Positions 15,157-25,409 of a DNA stretch of 44,443 nt are shown piece by piece; positions within the stretch are counted from its first letter, which is position 1, and every line of letters starts with the position of its first letter. The DNA comes from Micromonospora sicca (GTDB lineage: Bacteria > Actinomycetota > Actinomycetes > Mycobacteriales > Micromonosporaceae). The translations under genes and the position numbers were made by a program. Location: assembly GCF_003172935.1 (NCBI RefSeq), contig NZ_QGKS01000485.1:1-44443 (forward strand), read 5' to 3'. The notes under the pieces are model-generated. The model was not told the origin of the DNA, made no database searches, and worked only from the letters and a program-made list of their open reading frames with translations.

Positions 15157-16617
15157 TCAGCCGCGTGCGGCCCCGAGACCGAGCAGGACGGCGAGGCCGA
15201 GGGCGCTGCGCGGGGCGTACGGCACCCGCCACAGCCCACCGTGCGCCGCGGCGTACGCCTCGTCCTGCCACGGGTGGGCGTGCGCCGGGCCGCCGCCGGT
15301 GCGCAGGTCGTGCACCAGCAGCGCGGCCATCAGCGTGTTGCTGGTGGCGGGTTCGAACACCTCGATGCCGAACCGGTGCGCGCCGGCGTACGCGGCGGCG
15401 AGCGCCCGGTTGCGCAGCACCGACCGGGTCCGCGTCGGCGGGGCCACCTTGAACGACACCATGGTCCCGGCGTCCCGCGCCACCGTCGCCCGCCACCGCT
15501 GCAACCGCTTCGCCAGGGCGTAGTTCGGGCCCTGCTGCGGCACCAGGCTGTCGTTGATCCCGGGGTCGGCGCCCGGCGGGTAGTTGCGGTGCAGCAGCCG
15601 ACCGCCGGAGAGCACCCGCAGGGACCGGCGGGCGACGCCGCGGGCGGCGTAGCCGTGTTCCGCGTGACGGACCGCGTCGGCGGGGACGGCGAACACGTCG
15701 GTGGGGGTGGCGAGGAACGCCAGCGCCACGTCGGCGCGCTGCTGCTGCAGGTGCCGGGTGAGCGCGTCGACGGCCATGGCGACCCGCACGTTGGTCGCCC
15801 CGTCGGCGTAGACGTAGTTGCCGAGCACGAGCCGGCCGTCGAGGCCGAGCAGCCACTCGGCGGCCTGCGGGAGGCGGTGCAGCAGGTCCGCGCCGGCGCC
15901 GGCGGCGAGCGCCTGGTCGTCGTCGGCGGTGCCGGGTCGAACCGGCAGGTGCAGGCGTCCGGCGTACCGGTGGGCGGTGCGCAGCAGCCGCCGCCAGATC
16001 TCCGGACGCGGCAGGTCCACCGCGACGACGTCACCACCCCAGCGCAGCACCGACGGCAGCGGGCCCATCTCCGCGCCCGCCCCGAGCACCACCACGCGTT
16101 GGTCACGCAGGTCGAGCCACTCGGGGTTGGCCAGGACGGCGCGTACCGCCTCGGCGCAGGACGGTTCGACGACGCCGGCGGTGACCCAGGCGTCGAGCCG
16201 GCGGCGCAGGTCGTCGCCGCGCAGCCGCTGCCCCCGGTAGGGCAGGGAGAGTTCCCGCTCGGCCGCGCCGGTGCCGGTGACGGTGGCCGTGTGCAACGCC
16301 GGCGCGGCGGGGGCGGTGAAGACCTCGTCCAGCGCGGTCTCCGGGCCGTCGTCCGGGACCACCCGCATCCGGGCGTGCAGGGAGGCGAGCCCGTCGCGGG
16401 CGACGGTCACCGCCGCCTCGCGGGAGAGCAGCCCCGCCTCGACCAGGCGGCGGAAGTGTCCGAGGTAGCCGTGCCGCCAGTTGGTCTCGTGTTCGGCCGA
16501 CCGCGCGCCGACCGGGTCGACGGTGCGCAGGCCGTCGGCGACGACGGCGCGGCCGAGCGCGGACGTGCTGCGCGTGCCGTCGGCCATGGGGAACACCACC
16601 CCGGTCGTACGTTCCAC
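15157..16617 (-). CDS. Conserved protein of unknown function with a possible Rossmann-like core
   Basis: The 486-residue product starts at GTG 16617, nine bases after an AGGAGG (an in-frame GTG at 16623 is possible). I do not recognise the family. Around the middle it shows RVVVLGAGAEMGPLPSVLRWGGDVVAVDLPRPEIW, which resembles a glycine-rich nucleotide- or SAM-binding loop followed by an acidic strand-2 end, then GNYVYADGATNVRVAMAVDAL and LAFLATPTDVFAVP. The N-terminal third (ETNWRHGYLGHFRRLVEAGLL, VARDGLASLHARM) is probably helical. The C-terminus SALGLAVLLGLGAARG is weakly hydrophobic. The frame remains open upstream to 17325, but that part overlaps the acetyltransferase gene. It is convergent with the enolase-superfamily gene, so it is not obviously part of that pathway. 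A dehydrogenase- or methyltransferase-like activity is only a guess. Confidence 0.75.
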   Translation of the reverse strand: MERTTGVVFPMADGTRSTSALGRAVVADGLRTVDPVGARSAEHETNWRHGYLGHFRRLVEAGLLSREAAVTVARDGLASLHARMRVVPDDGPETALDEVFTAPAAPALHTATVTGTGAAERELSLPYRGQRLRGDDLRRRLDAWVTAGVVEPSCAEAVRAVLANPEWLDLRDQRVVVLGAGAEMGPLPSVLRWGGDVVAVDLPRPEIWRRLLRTAHRYAGRLHLPVRPGTADDDQALAAGAGADLLHRLPQAAEWLLGLDGRLVLGNYVYADGATNVRVAMAVDALTRHLQQQRADVALAFLATPTDVFAVPADAVRHAEHGYAARGVARRSLRVLSGGRLLHRNYPPGADPGINDSLVPQQGPNYALAKRLQRWRATVARDAGTMVSFKVAPPTRTRSVLRNRALAAAYAGAHRFGIEVFEPATSNTLMAALLVHDLRTGGGPAHAHPWQDEAYAAAHGGLWRVPYAPRSALGLAVLLGLGAARG

Positions 16618-16760
16618 GGCCACTGCCCTCCTCGTCCGGCGCCCGGCGCGGACGCCGGCTGCCACTCTGCCGCATCCGGTCGTGGTGTGCACCGTGGCGT
16701 CCCGCCGCGGCTCCCCGACGGCACCGTCGTCGACCGGTAACCTGCCCGCCGGCCGGCCGC

Positions 16761-17360
16761 TCACCCGGTCGACGTGGTCGCGCCGGTCGCCTCGTCGCTG
16801 GCGAGGCGGGCGTGCAGGTGCATGTCGTGCCAACCGTCGACGTGGTACCCCTCGCCGCGTTTCGTGCCTTCCGCGGCGAAGCCGGCGCGCTGCGCCACCC
16901 GGCACGACGGGAGGTTGGCCGTCGAGTGGCTCAGCTCCAAGCGGTGCAGCCGCAGCGTCCCGAAGCACCATTCGGCGAGCGCGGCCAGCGCCCGCGGGGC
17001 GACGCGCCGGCCGCGCGCGCCCGGCAGCACCCAGTACGACACCTCCGCCAGGCCCTCGGCGAGGACGACCCGGCGCAGGCTGAGCTGCCCGACCACCCGG
17101 TCGGCGTCGACGATCGCCCAACCCGCGCCGGTCTCGCCGCGCCACCGGCCCGGCCAGGCGGCTATCCAGTCCGCCGCCTCGCCGTCGGTCATCGATCGGC
17201 AGTGCCAGCGCTGGATGGCCGGGTCGGCGTAACCGGCCACCACGGTGGGGCGGTCCGCCGGTTGCCAGGGCCGCAGCAGCAGGCCCTCGGCGGCGATCCG
17301 GGGTTGCGGCGACGCGGCCATCCACCCGGGCGGCACGGCGGGTCCGACGAGCAGCGGCAC
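16761..17360 (-). CDS. GNAT family N-acetyltransferase (RimJ/RimL type)
   Basis: The 199-residue protein has the RimJ/RimL-like GNAT layout: LLLRPWQPADRPTVVAGYADPAIQRWH at the start, GWAIVDADRVVGQLSLRRV, the acetyl-CoA-binding region LPGARGRRVAPRALAALAEWCF, and LELSHSTANLPSCRVAQRAGFAAEGTKR. This subgroup usually acetylates N-terminal amines of proteins, sometimes drugs; the substrate here is unknown. The R-G-R pattern of the pyrophosphate loop is partly kept. It lies about 140 bases upstream of the unknown 15157-16617 gene on the same strand. Confidence 0.85.
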   Translation of the reverse strand: MPLLVGPAVPPGWMAASPQPRIAAEGLLLRPWQPADRPTVVAGYADPAIQRWHCRSMTDGEAADWIAAWPGRWRGETGAGWAIVDADRVVGQLSLRRVVLAEGLAEVSYWVLPGARGRRVAPRALAALAEWCFGTLRLHRLELSHSTANLPSCRVAQRAGFAAEGTKRGEGYHVDGWHDMHLHARLASDEATGATTSTG

Positions 17361-17425
17361 GGGCCGACTCTAGGCTGCCGTCGGCGCCGCCCGGGACCCG
17401 CCTGCCGCGACCGTCGGCGGCCGGA

Positions 17426-18240
17426 TCACCGACGCCGGGCGGGCACCCGGGTGGCCGGCCGGGTGCGTTCGGCGTCGACGCCGACCAACTCGGCGAACCG
17501 GGGGTCGACCGCGAGCAGCGGACGGGGTCCGAACAGCGCCATCCCGGTGAGCAGCTCGTCCGTGCCGCGCTCGCTCCACGCCGGCCGGCGCTCCGGGTTC
17601 AGGTCGGCGTGGGCGCGGCGGTGCCGGCGCAGCAGCCGCCGGGCGGCCGACCCGGTCTCGGGCACCTCACACAGCCACCAGCCGGCCAACGCCGTGGCCA
17701 GGCAGCAGAGCAGCAGGCCGGCCACCGACGCGGGGCCGCCGGCCGTACGCCCCTCGACCGCGCTGTCGAGCAGCCGGGTCACCCCGACCGCGGCCACCGC
17801 GAACACCGGCAGGGTGCCGAGCGCGATCCGCCGCCGCTGCGCCGGGGTCAGCAGCCAGCCGTCGCGCACCAGCCGGCCGACCAGCCGCCGCAGGGCCCGC
17901 CCCACGGCGGGGTCGGCGAGCACGGCCGCCCAGGTCTGTGGCCTGCGCAGCGCGGCGTGCAGGGCCCGGACCAGCGGGGCCGAGCCGGCCGGGGGTGGAC
18001 CGTCGACCGACAGCGTCGACAGCTCACCCCGGCGTACCGCGCCGGCCCGGCGCAGCGCCGCCACGCCGACCTGGCAGGCCAGCCCGGCCCGGTGAGGTAC
18101 GCCAGCTCGACGGTGGTCAGCGGCTCCCCCCGGGTACGCCAGCCGGTGAGCGTTCTGATCGACAGGGCGACGGCCAGCGCCCCGGCGACCGCCGCCACAT
18201 AGTCGAGGAGGAAGAGTGGACCGCTGACACCCCAGAGCAT
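17426..18240 (-). pseudogene. TIGR04222-type membrane protein, frameshifted
   Basis: The N-terminal part, from ATG 18240, reads MLWGVSGPLFLLDYVAAVAGALAVALSI followed by LTTVELAYLTG, a membrane segment and the ELAYL-G motif typical of TIGR04222 proteins. The sense then continues in another frame as GLACQVGVAALRRAGAVRRGELSTLSVDG, ALHAALRRPQTWAAV, two further hydrophobic segments (GTLPVFAVAAVGVTRLL; GLLLCCLATALAGWWL) and an Arg-rich tail ending at 17426. The switch falls within 18081-18093 (agcccggcccggt), and the total of 815 bases is one short of whole codons, so one base appears lost in a G/C run. The glycine-rich tail common in this family is absent. Function is unknown; it could be intact if the base is an assembly error. 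Confidence 0.7.
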
Positions 18241-18320
18241 GGCGACAAGTGTGACTCCTCTGACGATGGCCGGCCTCGTCGCCGGCACACTCGGGGCGCC
18301 TATGTGGCACGATCTGGCAG

Positions 18321-18770
18321 GTGACCAGCAGACCTGCTGCGGCGCAGCGACTGAGCGACCTCGCCCGGCTGCGCCGCGTCCGGGACCGGATCGACCGGGA
18401 GTACGCGCAGCCGCTGGACGTCGAGGCGCTCGCCCGCGGCGCGCACATGTCGGCCGGGCACCTCAGCCGCGAGTTCCGGCGCGCCTACGGCGAGTCGCCG
18501 TACGGCTATCTCATGACGAGACGCATCGAGCGCGCGATGGCGCTGCTGCGTCGTGGTGACCTCAGCGTCACCGAGGTCTGTTTTGCGGTCGGCTGCGCGT
18601 CGCTGGGCACCTTCAGCACTCGTTTCACCGAGTTGGTCGGTGTGCCGCCCAGCGTCTATCGGGACCAGGCGGCGCGTGCGACGGCGGGGATGCCGCCGTG
18701 CGTGGCGAAGCAGGTGACCAGACCGATCAGGAATCGAGAAGCGCCGGCCGCCGAGCCGCACCTAGCGTGA
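18321..18770 (+). CDS. AraC-type helix-turn-helix regulator (short)
   Basis: The 149-residue protein is essentially only the two-helix-turn-helix AraC DNA-binding domain: RIDREYAQPLDVEALARGAHMSAGHLSREFRRAYGESP, then the second motif SVTEVCFAVGCASLGTFSTRFTELVGVPPSVYR. There is no ligand-binding domain. The GTG start at 18321 follows a GGCAGGT. Its stop lies five bases before the glyoxalase-like gene, so the two form one unit; an AraC/VOC pair like this is common in actinomycetes, and the regulator probably controls its own pair. It is divergent from the frameshifted membrane protein. Confidence 0.9.
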   Translation: MTSRPAAAQRLSDLARLRRVRDRIDREYAQPLDVEALARGAHMSAGHLSREFRRAYGESPYGYLMTRRIERAMALLRRGDLSVTEVCFAVGCASLGTFSTRFTELVGVPPSVYRDQAARATAGMPPCVAKQVTRPIRNREAPAAEPHLA

Positions 18771-18775
18771 CTGCC

Positions 18776-19186
18776 ATGGACATCACCATTCACACCAGCT
18801 TCCTCCCGCACACCGACCCGGACGCCTCCCTGGCCTTCTACCGCGACACCCTCGGCTTCGAGGTCCGCAACGACGTCGGACAGGGCAAGATGCGCTGGAT
18901 CACGGTCGGACCCGCCGACCAGCCCGACACGTCCATCCTCCTGGCGCCGCCGGCCGCCGACCCCGGCGTCACCGACGACGAGCGCCGCACCATCGCCGAG
19001 ATGATGGCCAAGGGCACCTACGGCTGGATCCTGCTGGCCACCCGCGACCTCGACGGCACCTTCGACAAGCTGCAGGCCGGCGACGCCGAGGTCGTCCAGG
19101 AGCCGATCGAGCAGCCGTACGGCATCCGCGACTGCGCCTTCCGCGACCCCGCGGGCAACCTGATCCGCATCCAGGAGCTGCGCTGA
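18776..19186 (+). CDS. VOC (glyoxalase/bleomycin-resistance) superfamily protein
   Basis: The 136-residue protein has the two beta-alpha-beta-beta-beta modules of the vicinal-oxygen-chelate fold: TSFLPHTDPDASLAFYRDTLGFEVRNDV, RWITVGPADQPDTSILL, then AEVVQEPIEQPYGIRDCAFRDPAGNLIRIQE. The final Glu and the first-module His (LPHTD) fit metal-ligand positions. Members include lyases, dioxygenases and drug-binding proteins; the substrate is unknown. An in-frame GTG at 18767 would overlap the AraC stop and is an alternative start. It probably works with, or is controlled by, the AraC protein encoded just upstream. Confidence 0.88.
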   Translation: MDITIHTSFLPHTDPDASLAFYRDTLGFEVRNDVGQGKMRWITVGPADQPDTSILLAPPAADPGVTDDERRTIAEMMAKGTYGWILLATRDLDGTFDKLQAGDAEVVQEPIEQPYGIRDCAFRDPAGNLIRIQELR

Positions 19187-19301
19187 GCCGTCCGGTCATC
19201 GCAGCCATGACCTGCGAGCTGATGCGTGACGGCCGCTGGTCGGTCTGCCGCCCCGGCCGGCGCGCCGCGTGGCCGAGGCCACAGGGGCTGCGCGGGCCGA
19301 A

Positions 19302-19520
19302 GCGGCGTGGATACTTGGTTCCTGCGCCGAGCGCGACCCCGGCCGGTGTCAGCCGGACGGGTGTCGGGCCACCCCGGCCGACACCGTCGATCAGATGAGC
19401 AACGACCGTTGCCGCGACCGCGCCGACCACCCAGAACCAGAGATACCGCTCGAAGCTGGTCAGATCGGGCCGGGCGACGTCGACGGACACCGCGACGGCG
19501 GTCCCGCGTAACAGATGGAG
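19302..19520 (-). pseudogene. Possible remnant of a membrane-protein gene
   Basis: In the 339-base gap before the UvrA-like gene, one minus-strand frame has high-GC third positions and protein-like sense: VSVDVARPDLTSFERYLWF, a hydrophobic segment (VVGAVAATVVAHLI), then TPVRLTPAGVALGAG. It has no convincing start or ribosome-binding site, and downstream the sense fades into Arg/Pro-rich noise over the VOC gene. I read it as a decayed fragment of an unrecognised membrane protein. It could instead be chance. Confidence 0.35.
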
Positions 19521-19525
19521 ACACG

Positions 19526-21916
<2,391 letters not shown>

Positions 21917-21951
21917 CCGAGGCCCTCGCGGACACCGTGAGACGGTCCACC

Positions 21952-22050
21952 TCACGAGGCGTGGCGGACCTCGGTGTCCCAGAGCTGCGTCCACGGGCGC
22001 CGCAGTCCCCGGCAGACGAAGACCGGCAGACCGTTCTCGTCGTTGTCCAC
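21952..22050 (-). pseudogene. Short ORF or 3' remnant of an unrecognised gene
   Basis: In the 229-base gap between the UvrA-like and acetyltransferase genes, a minus-strand frame from GTG 22050 encodes 32 residues (NDENGLPVFVCRGLRRPWTQ, then LWDTEVRHAS and a stop) with almost all codons ending in G or C. The same frame is protein-like for about 16 more codons upstream but then hits TAA without a start. There is no clear ribosome-binding site. It looks like the tail of a lost gene rather than a functional small protein. Confidence 0.3.
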
Positions 22051-22145
22051 GTCGACCCGTGGGCGCGGCCGGCGGTCACGGTTCGGGCACGCGCGGGCGG
22101 ATTACTGGTCGCCGTCGAGCGGGCCGTCCGACTAGCGTGCCTGGC

Positions 22146-22631
22146 ATGCGCATCCGGGATTTCACCGAGGCCGACTGGGAGCAGGTCTGGCCGATCGTCG
22201 AGGACGTCGTCACCGCCGGGGACACCTTCCCGTACGACCCGACCTGGACGCCCGAAATCTGCCACGACGTCTGGGTGGAGGCGGCGCCCGGCCACACGGT
22301 GGTGGCGGAGGAGGACGGCAAGATCCTCGGCACCGCCAAGATGGGGCCGAACAAGCCCGGCCCCGGTGCGCACGTCGCCACCGCCAGTTTCATGGTGTCC
22401 GCCGCCGCCCGCGGCCGCGGCGTCGGCCGGGCCCTGTGCGAGTACGCGCTGGACTGGGCCGGCCGGCAGGGGTATGCGGCGATGCAGTTCAACGCGGTGG
22501 TGGAGGTCAACGAGGCGGCGGTGCGGCTGTACCGGCAGCTCGGGTTCACGGTGATCGGCACGGTGCCGGAGGCCTTCGCGCATCCCACCCTGGGGCGGGT
22601 GGGCCTGCACATCATGCACCGTCCCCTGTGA
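22146..22631 (+). CDS. GNAT family N-acetyltransferase
   Basis: The 161-residue protein is a compact, complete GNAT: MRIRDFTEADWEQVWPIVEDVV, GKILGTAKMGPNKPG, the acetyl-CoA pyrophosphate loop AARGRGVGRALCEYALDWA (R/Q-x-x-G-x-G/A pattern present), and FNAVVEVNEAAVRLYRQLGFTVIGTVPEAF with the HPTLGRVGLHIMHRPL ending typical of the L-amino-acid or phosphinothricin-like acetyltransferase group. It acetylates a small amine or amino acid, but the substrate cannot be named. The ATG at 22146 lacks a strong ribosome-binding site. The cupin gene follows 27 bases later on the same strand. Confidence 0.9.
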   Translation: MRIRDFTEADWEQVWPIVEDVVTAGDTFPYDPTWTPEICHDVWVEAAPGHTVVAEEDGKILGTAKMGPNKPGPGAHVATASFMVSAAARGRGVGRALCEYALDWAGRQGYAAMQFNAVVEVNEAAVRLYRQLGFTVIGTVPEAFAHPTLGRVGLHIMHRPL

Positions 22632-22658
22632 ACGGCGCCGGTGGGCGACGATGACGGC

Positions 22659-23048
22659 ATGAGAGATGAGCCGATCGAGCTGGCCGCCGCCCTGGCGGGT
22701 TTCGACCAGCTGTGGAGCCCGCGCATCGTCACGAGAGTCAACGACTACGACGTCCGGATCGCCAAGGTGGCCGGTGAGCACGTCTGGCACGTCCATGAGC
22801 ACACCGACGAGTTCTTCCTGGTGCTCGACGGGGAGCTGCGCATCGCGCTGCGCGCCGGGGCGGAGGAGCGGGAGGTGGTGCTGCCGCGCGGCGCGGTGTT
22901 CGTCGTGCCGCGCGGCGTCGAGCACCGGCCGTCCAGCGCCGGGGGCGCGTCGATCCTGATGTTCGAGCCGTCCGGCACGTCCAGCGTCGGGGACCGGCAC
23001 GAGACGGTCCCCGACCACGTGGACGCCACCACCGGGCACGCCCTCTGA
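22659..23048 (+). CDS. Cupin-domain protein
   Basis: The 129-residue protein is a single cupin barrel. Motif 1 is HVWHVHEHTDEFFLVLDGELRI, with metal-ligand His residues and a Glu, and motif 2 is PRGAVFVVPRGVEHRPSS, with the final His. Small cupins of this type act as isomerases, dioxygenases or ligand-binding stress proteins; no specific activity is visible. GTG 22641 is an in-frame alternative start six codons upstream; neither start has a strong ribosome-binding site. It is convergent with the MFS gene, and a 12-bp hairpin separates the two transcripts. Confidence 0.87.
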   Translation: MRDEPIELAAALAGFDQLWSPRIVTRVNDYDVRIAKVAGEHVWHVHEHTDEFFLVLDGELRIALRAGAEEREVVLPRGAVFVVPRGVEHRPSSAGGASILMFEPSGTSSVGDRHETVPDHVDATTGHAL

Positions 23049-23055
23049 CAGCGCC

Positions 23056-24312
23056 TCAGCGCCCCGCCGGGACCTGCTCCGCCGGGGCGGGCGGGGCGCT
23101 GACCGGCCAGCCGAGCCGGCGTACCGCGGGGACGGCGGCGGTACCGGCGCAGGCGAGGGCGACCAGCGCCCCGGCGACGGCGAGCGGCACCGGCGGGCCC
23201 CAGGCCCGGGACGCCAGTGGGGCGAGGGCGTAGCCGAGCGGCATGGCGCCCAGTGACACCAGCCAGTCGTACGAGGTGACCCGGGCGAGCACCTGTGGCG
23301 GGAACTGGCCCTGCACCACGGTCTCCCAGATCGGGTTGAGGAAGCCCAGCGCGGCCAGCGCGAGGCAGTAGGCGGCGATGACCGCGCCGGCGGGCGCGCC
23401 GACGGCCAGCAGGAGCAGCGGCGCCGCGTACGTGGCGAGGCCCAGGTTGGCCACCAGTACGGGTCGGCGCGGTCGGGCTCGGGCGGCCAGCAGCGATCCG
23501 GCGAGCATGCCGACGGCGCCGCCCTGCTGCAGCAGCACCCAGACGCCCTCCCCGCCGAGGCGGTCCACCGCGATCACCGGCCCGAGGGTGAGCAGCACCG
23601 CGGCGGCGCCGTTCCAGACACCGTGGGCGAGCAGGCTGCTCCAGAACCAGTCGCGGGAGCGCACCTCCCGCCAGCCGAGCGCCAGGTCGGTCCGGATGGA
23701 CCGGCGGGGCACGGGAACGTGGCGGACGCGGATGACCGACAGCAGCAGCGCGCTGAGGGCGAACGAGAGGGCGTCCAGGACGAACGCCCAGCCGGGGCCG
23801 GCGGTCCAGATCAGCAGCCCGGCCAGGGCGGGGCCGAGCAGCCGGCTGGCGTTGGCGGTCACGCCCATCAGCGCGTTGGCGCGCTGCCGGGCGTCGGGCT
23901 CGACGGTGCCGGCGACCAGCGGTGACGCGGTGGGCATGGCGAAGGCGGAGGCCACGCCGCCGAGCGCGGCGGCCACCGCGATGTGGGTCAGCGACGGGGT
24001 GCCGCCGAGCAGTTCGGCGCCGACGACCAGTTGGGCGACGCAGCGCGCCAGGTCGGTGCCGATGGCGACGCGCCGGGCGTCGAAGCGGTCGGCCACCACG
24101 CCGCCGAGGGGCAGCAGGAGCAGCCGGGGGAGCATCGCGCAGCCGAGGACGAGGGCCAGCGCCGCGGTGGAGCCGGTGGCGCGGAGCACGGCGAGGGCCA
24201 GCGCGGTGGGCACCACCGCGTCGCCGACGGCCGAGACGGTGCGGCCGAGGAAGAGCAGCCGGAAAGAGCGGAGCCGGAGGGGATGGGTCACCCCCGCAAG
24301 ATAGTTCGACAT
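23056..24312 (-). CDS. MFS drug-efflux-type transporter
   Basis: The 418-residue protein has about twelve hydrophobic segments and major-facilitator signatures (FRLLFLGRTVSAVGDAVVPTALALAVL, GGVVADRFDARRVAIGTDL, the A-motif between TM2 and TM3). It resembles the MFS_3/enterobactin exporter-like group used for drug or siderophore export. GTG 24291 is an equally plausible start and gives the family-typical THPLRLRSFR beginning; ATG 24312 lies inside the left arm of the operator. It is divergent from a MarR regulator with an inverted-repeat operator between them, the standard arrangement for a ligand-inducible efflux pump. The C-terminal codons overlap the terminator hairpin. Confidence 0.9.
   Translation of the reverse strand: MSNYLAGVTHPLRLRSFRLLFLGRTVSAVGDAVVPTALALAVLRATGSTAALALVLGCAMLPRLLLLPLGGVVADRFDARRVAIGTDLARCVAQLVVGAELLGGTPSLTHIAVAAALGGVASAFAMPTASPLVAGTVEPDARQRANALMGVTANASRLLGPALAGLLIWTAGPGWAFVLDALSFALSALLLSVIRVRHVPVPRRSIRTDLALGWREVRSRDWFWSSLLAHGVWNGAAAVLLTLGPVIAVDRLGGEGVWVLLQQGGAVGMLAGSLLAARARPRRPVLVANLGLATYAAPLLLLAVGAPAGAVIAAYCLALAALGFLNPIWETVVQGQFPPQVLARVTSYDWLVSLGAMPLGYALAPLASRAWGPPVPLAVAGALVALACAGTAAVPAVRRLGWPVSAPPAPAEQVPAGR
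23057..23101. terminator. Bidirectional terminator hairpin
   Basis: CAGCGCCCCGCC (23057-23068) pairs perfectly with GGCGGGGCGCTG (23090-23101). It sits just after the cupin stop (23048) and overlaps the last codons of the convergent MFS gene. Confidence 0.65.
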
Positions 24313-24345
24313 CAAACATTTCGTCAACGAATATTTTGGTGTCGA
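24305..24345. promoter_or_regulatory. MarR-type operator and promoter region
   Basis: TCGACATCAAA (24306-24316) and TTTGGTGTCGA (24335-24345) form an 11-bp inverted repeat with one mismatch. Inside it TTCGT (24320-24324) and ACGAA (24327-24331) form a second dyad. The stretch is strikingly AT-rich for this genome and lies between the divergent MFS and MarR genes, so it is probably the MarR-binding site controlling both. Confidence 0.7.
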
Positions 24346-24359
24346 CGTATGCTGGTGCC

Positions 24360-24851
24360 GTGACCGACCGCGCAGACCTGCACGTACGGCGTTGGCTGCC
24401 CGTGCTGCCCGACCTGGACCCGGACGTCGAGGGCGCCGTCACCCGGATGCAGTTCCTCACCCGGCGCCTGCGTGCGGTCAAGGAACAGGCGCTGGCGGAC
24501 CTCGACCTGCAGGAGAAGGAGTTCGGCACGCTGCACGCCCTGGCCGGGCGCGGCGGTCGGGCGGCGCCGTCGGAGATCGCCGCGGACCTCGGCATGGCTC
24601 CCGCCTCGATCACCGCTCGGGTGGACGGGCTGCTGCGGCGGGACTTCGTCCGCCGGATCCCCTCCGCCGTCGACCGGCGGCGGGTCGACGTGGAGCTGAC
24701 CGACGCCGGCCGGGCCGCCTGGCTGCGCGCGATGGACGTCGTGGGCGGCGAGGAGCACCGCCTGCTCGGCGCGCTGGCCCCGGACGAGCGGCGGCTGCTG
24801 TCGGACCTGCTGCGCCGCGTCGTCCTGGTCGCCGACGGACCCGCCCGCTGA
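24360..24851 (+). CDS. MarR-family transcriptional regulator
   Basis: The 163-residue protein has the winged-helix core of MarR: LDLQEKEFGTLHALAGRGGRAAPSEIAADLGMAPASITARVDGLLRRDFVRRIPSAVDRRRVDVELTDAGRA, where the D-x-R-R-R wing is diagnostic. It should bind the dyad at 24305-24345 as a dimer and repress the divergent efflux pump until a drug-like ligand appears. The GTG start at 24360 lies only 15 bases beyond the operator, so the transcript may be leaderless or have a very short leader. Confidence 0.92.
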   Translation: MTDRADLHVRRWLPVLPDLDPDVEGAVTRMQFLTRRLRAVKEQALADLDLQEKEFGTLHALAGRGGRAAPSEIAADLGMAPASITARVDGLLRRDFVRRIPSAVDRRRVDVELTDAGRAAWLRAMDVVGGEEHRLLGALAPDERRLLSDLLRRVVLVADGPAR

Positions 24852-25309
24852 ACGCCGCCACCACCCGGCCGCGGGCCGGCACCTGATCGGCCACGGTCCG
24901 GCGGAGACGGAAAGCCGTTCACCGCCCGGTGAGGATCGGGCGGTGACGACCTGGACGACGAGCCCCGCCCACCCGGACGAGCCCGAGGCGGCGATCCTGC
25001 TGCGGGAGTACCTGACGGAGATGGTCCGCCGCTACCACCGGCGCCCCGAGCGACCGGGCGAGGTGGACGCGGCCCTGGCCGAGTCCCCGAGCGACGACCT
25101 GACGCCACCGACCGGGCTGCTCCTGCTGGCCCACCACGACGGGGGACTGGCCGGCTGCGCGGGCCTACGGTGGCGGCTCGGCTGGGCCACCCGATCCGAC
25201 CCGGTCGAGGCCCGCGCCCTGTACGCCCGCCACGGGTACGTCGAAATCCCCGCCTACAACAACGGCAGGTACGCCGAGCACTGGTTCGAGAAGGCGCTAC
25301 CGGCCGGAG

Positions 25310-25338
25310 TTGACGACACCGACCCGGCGCGCTATATA
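25310..25338 (+). promoter_or_regulatory. Promoter of the small heat-shock protein gene
   Basis: TTGACG (25310-25315), a 17-base spacer, and TATATA (25333-25338) make a near-consensus primary-sigma promoter, rare in such a GC-rich genome. The expected start of transcription, near 25345, lies just before the HAIR operator, leaving a leader of about 65 bases. Confidence 0.75.
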
Positions 25339-25350
25339 AATTACCGAGGA

Positions 25351-25371
25351 CTTGAGTCACTAAGACTCAAC
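25351..25371. promoter_or_regulatory. HAIR element (HspR operator)
   Basis: CTTGAGT-N7-ACTCAAC matches the HspR-associated inverted repeat CTTGAGT-N7-ACTCAAG at 13 of 14 positions; the core TTGAGTC/GACTCAA is a perfect 7-bp inverted repeat. It lies just downstream of the predicted start of transcription, where bound HspR would block the polymerase. HspR control of dnaK, clpB and lon in actinomycetes is established; here it would make the hsp20 gene heat-inducible. The hspR gene itself is not in the window. Confidence 0.8.
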
Positions 25372-25409
25372 TTGACACCTTCGGCCAGGAGAACCGAGGA
25401 GGCACGACC

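Noticed and set aside
13628..15856. 742-codon minus-strand frame
   Set aside because: Antisense to LacI-2 and the enolase-superfamily gene, both of which are well supported.
22745..25360. 871-codon minus-strand frame
   Set aside because: Runs through the cupin, MFS and MarR genes in wrong frames; composition is shadow-like.
25372..25377. TTGACA just upstream of hsp20 as its -35 box
   Set aside because: It lies only 32 bases before the start codon with no good -10 at proper spacing; the TTGACG-TATATA promoter upstream fits much better.
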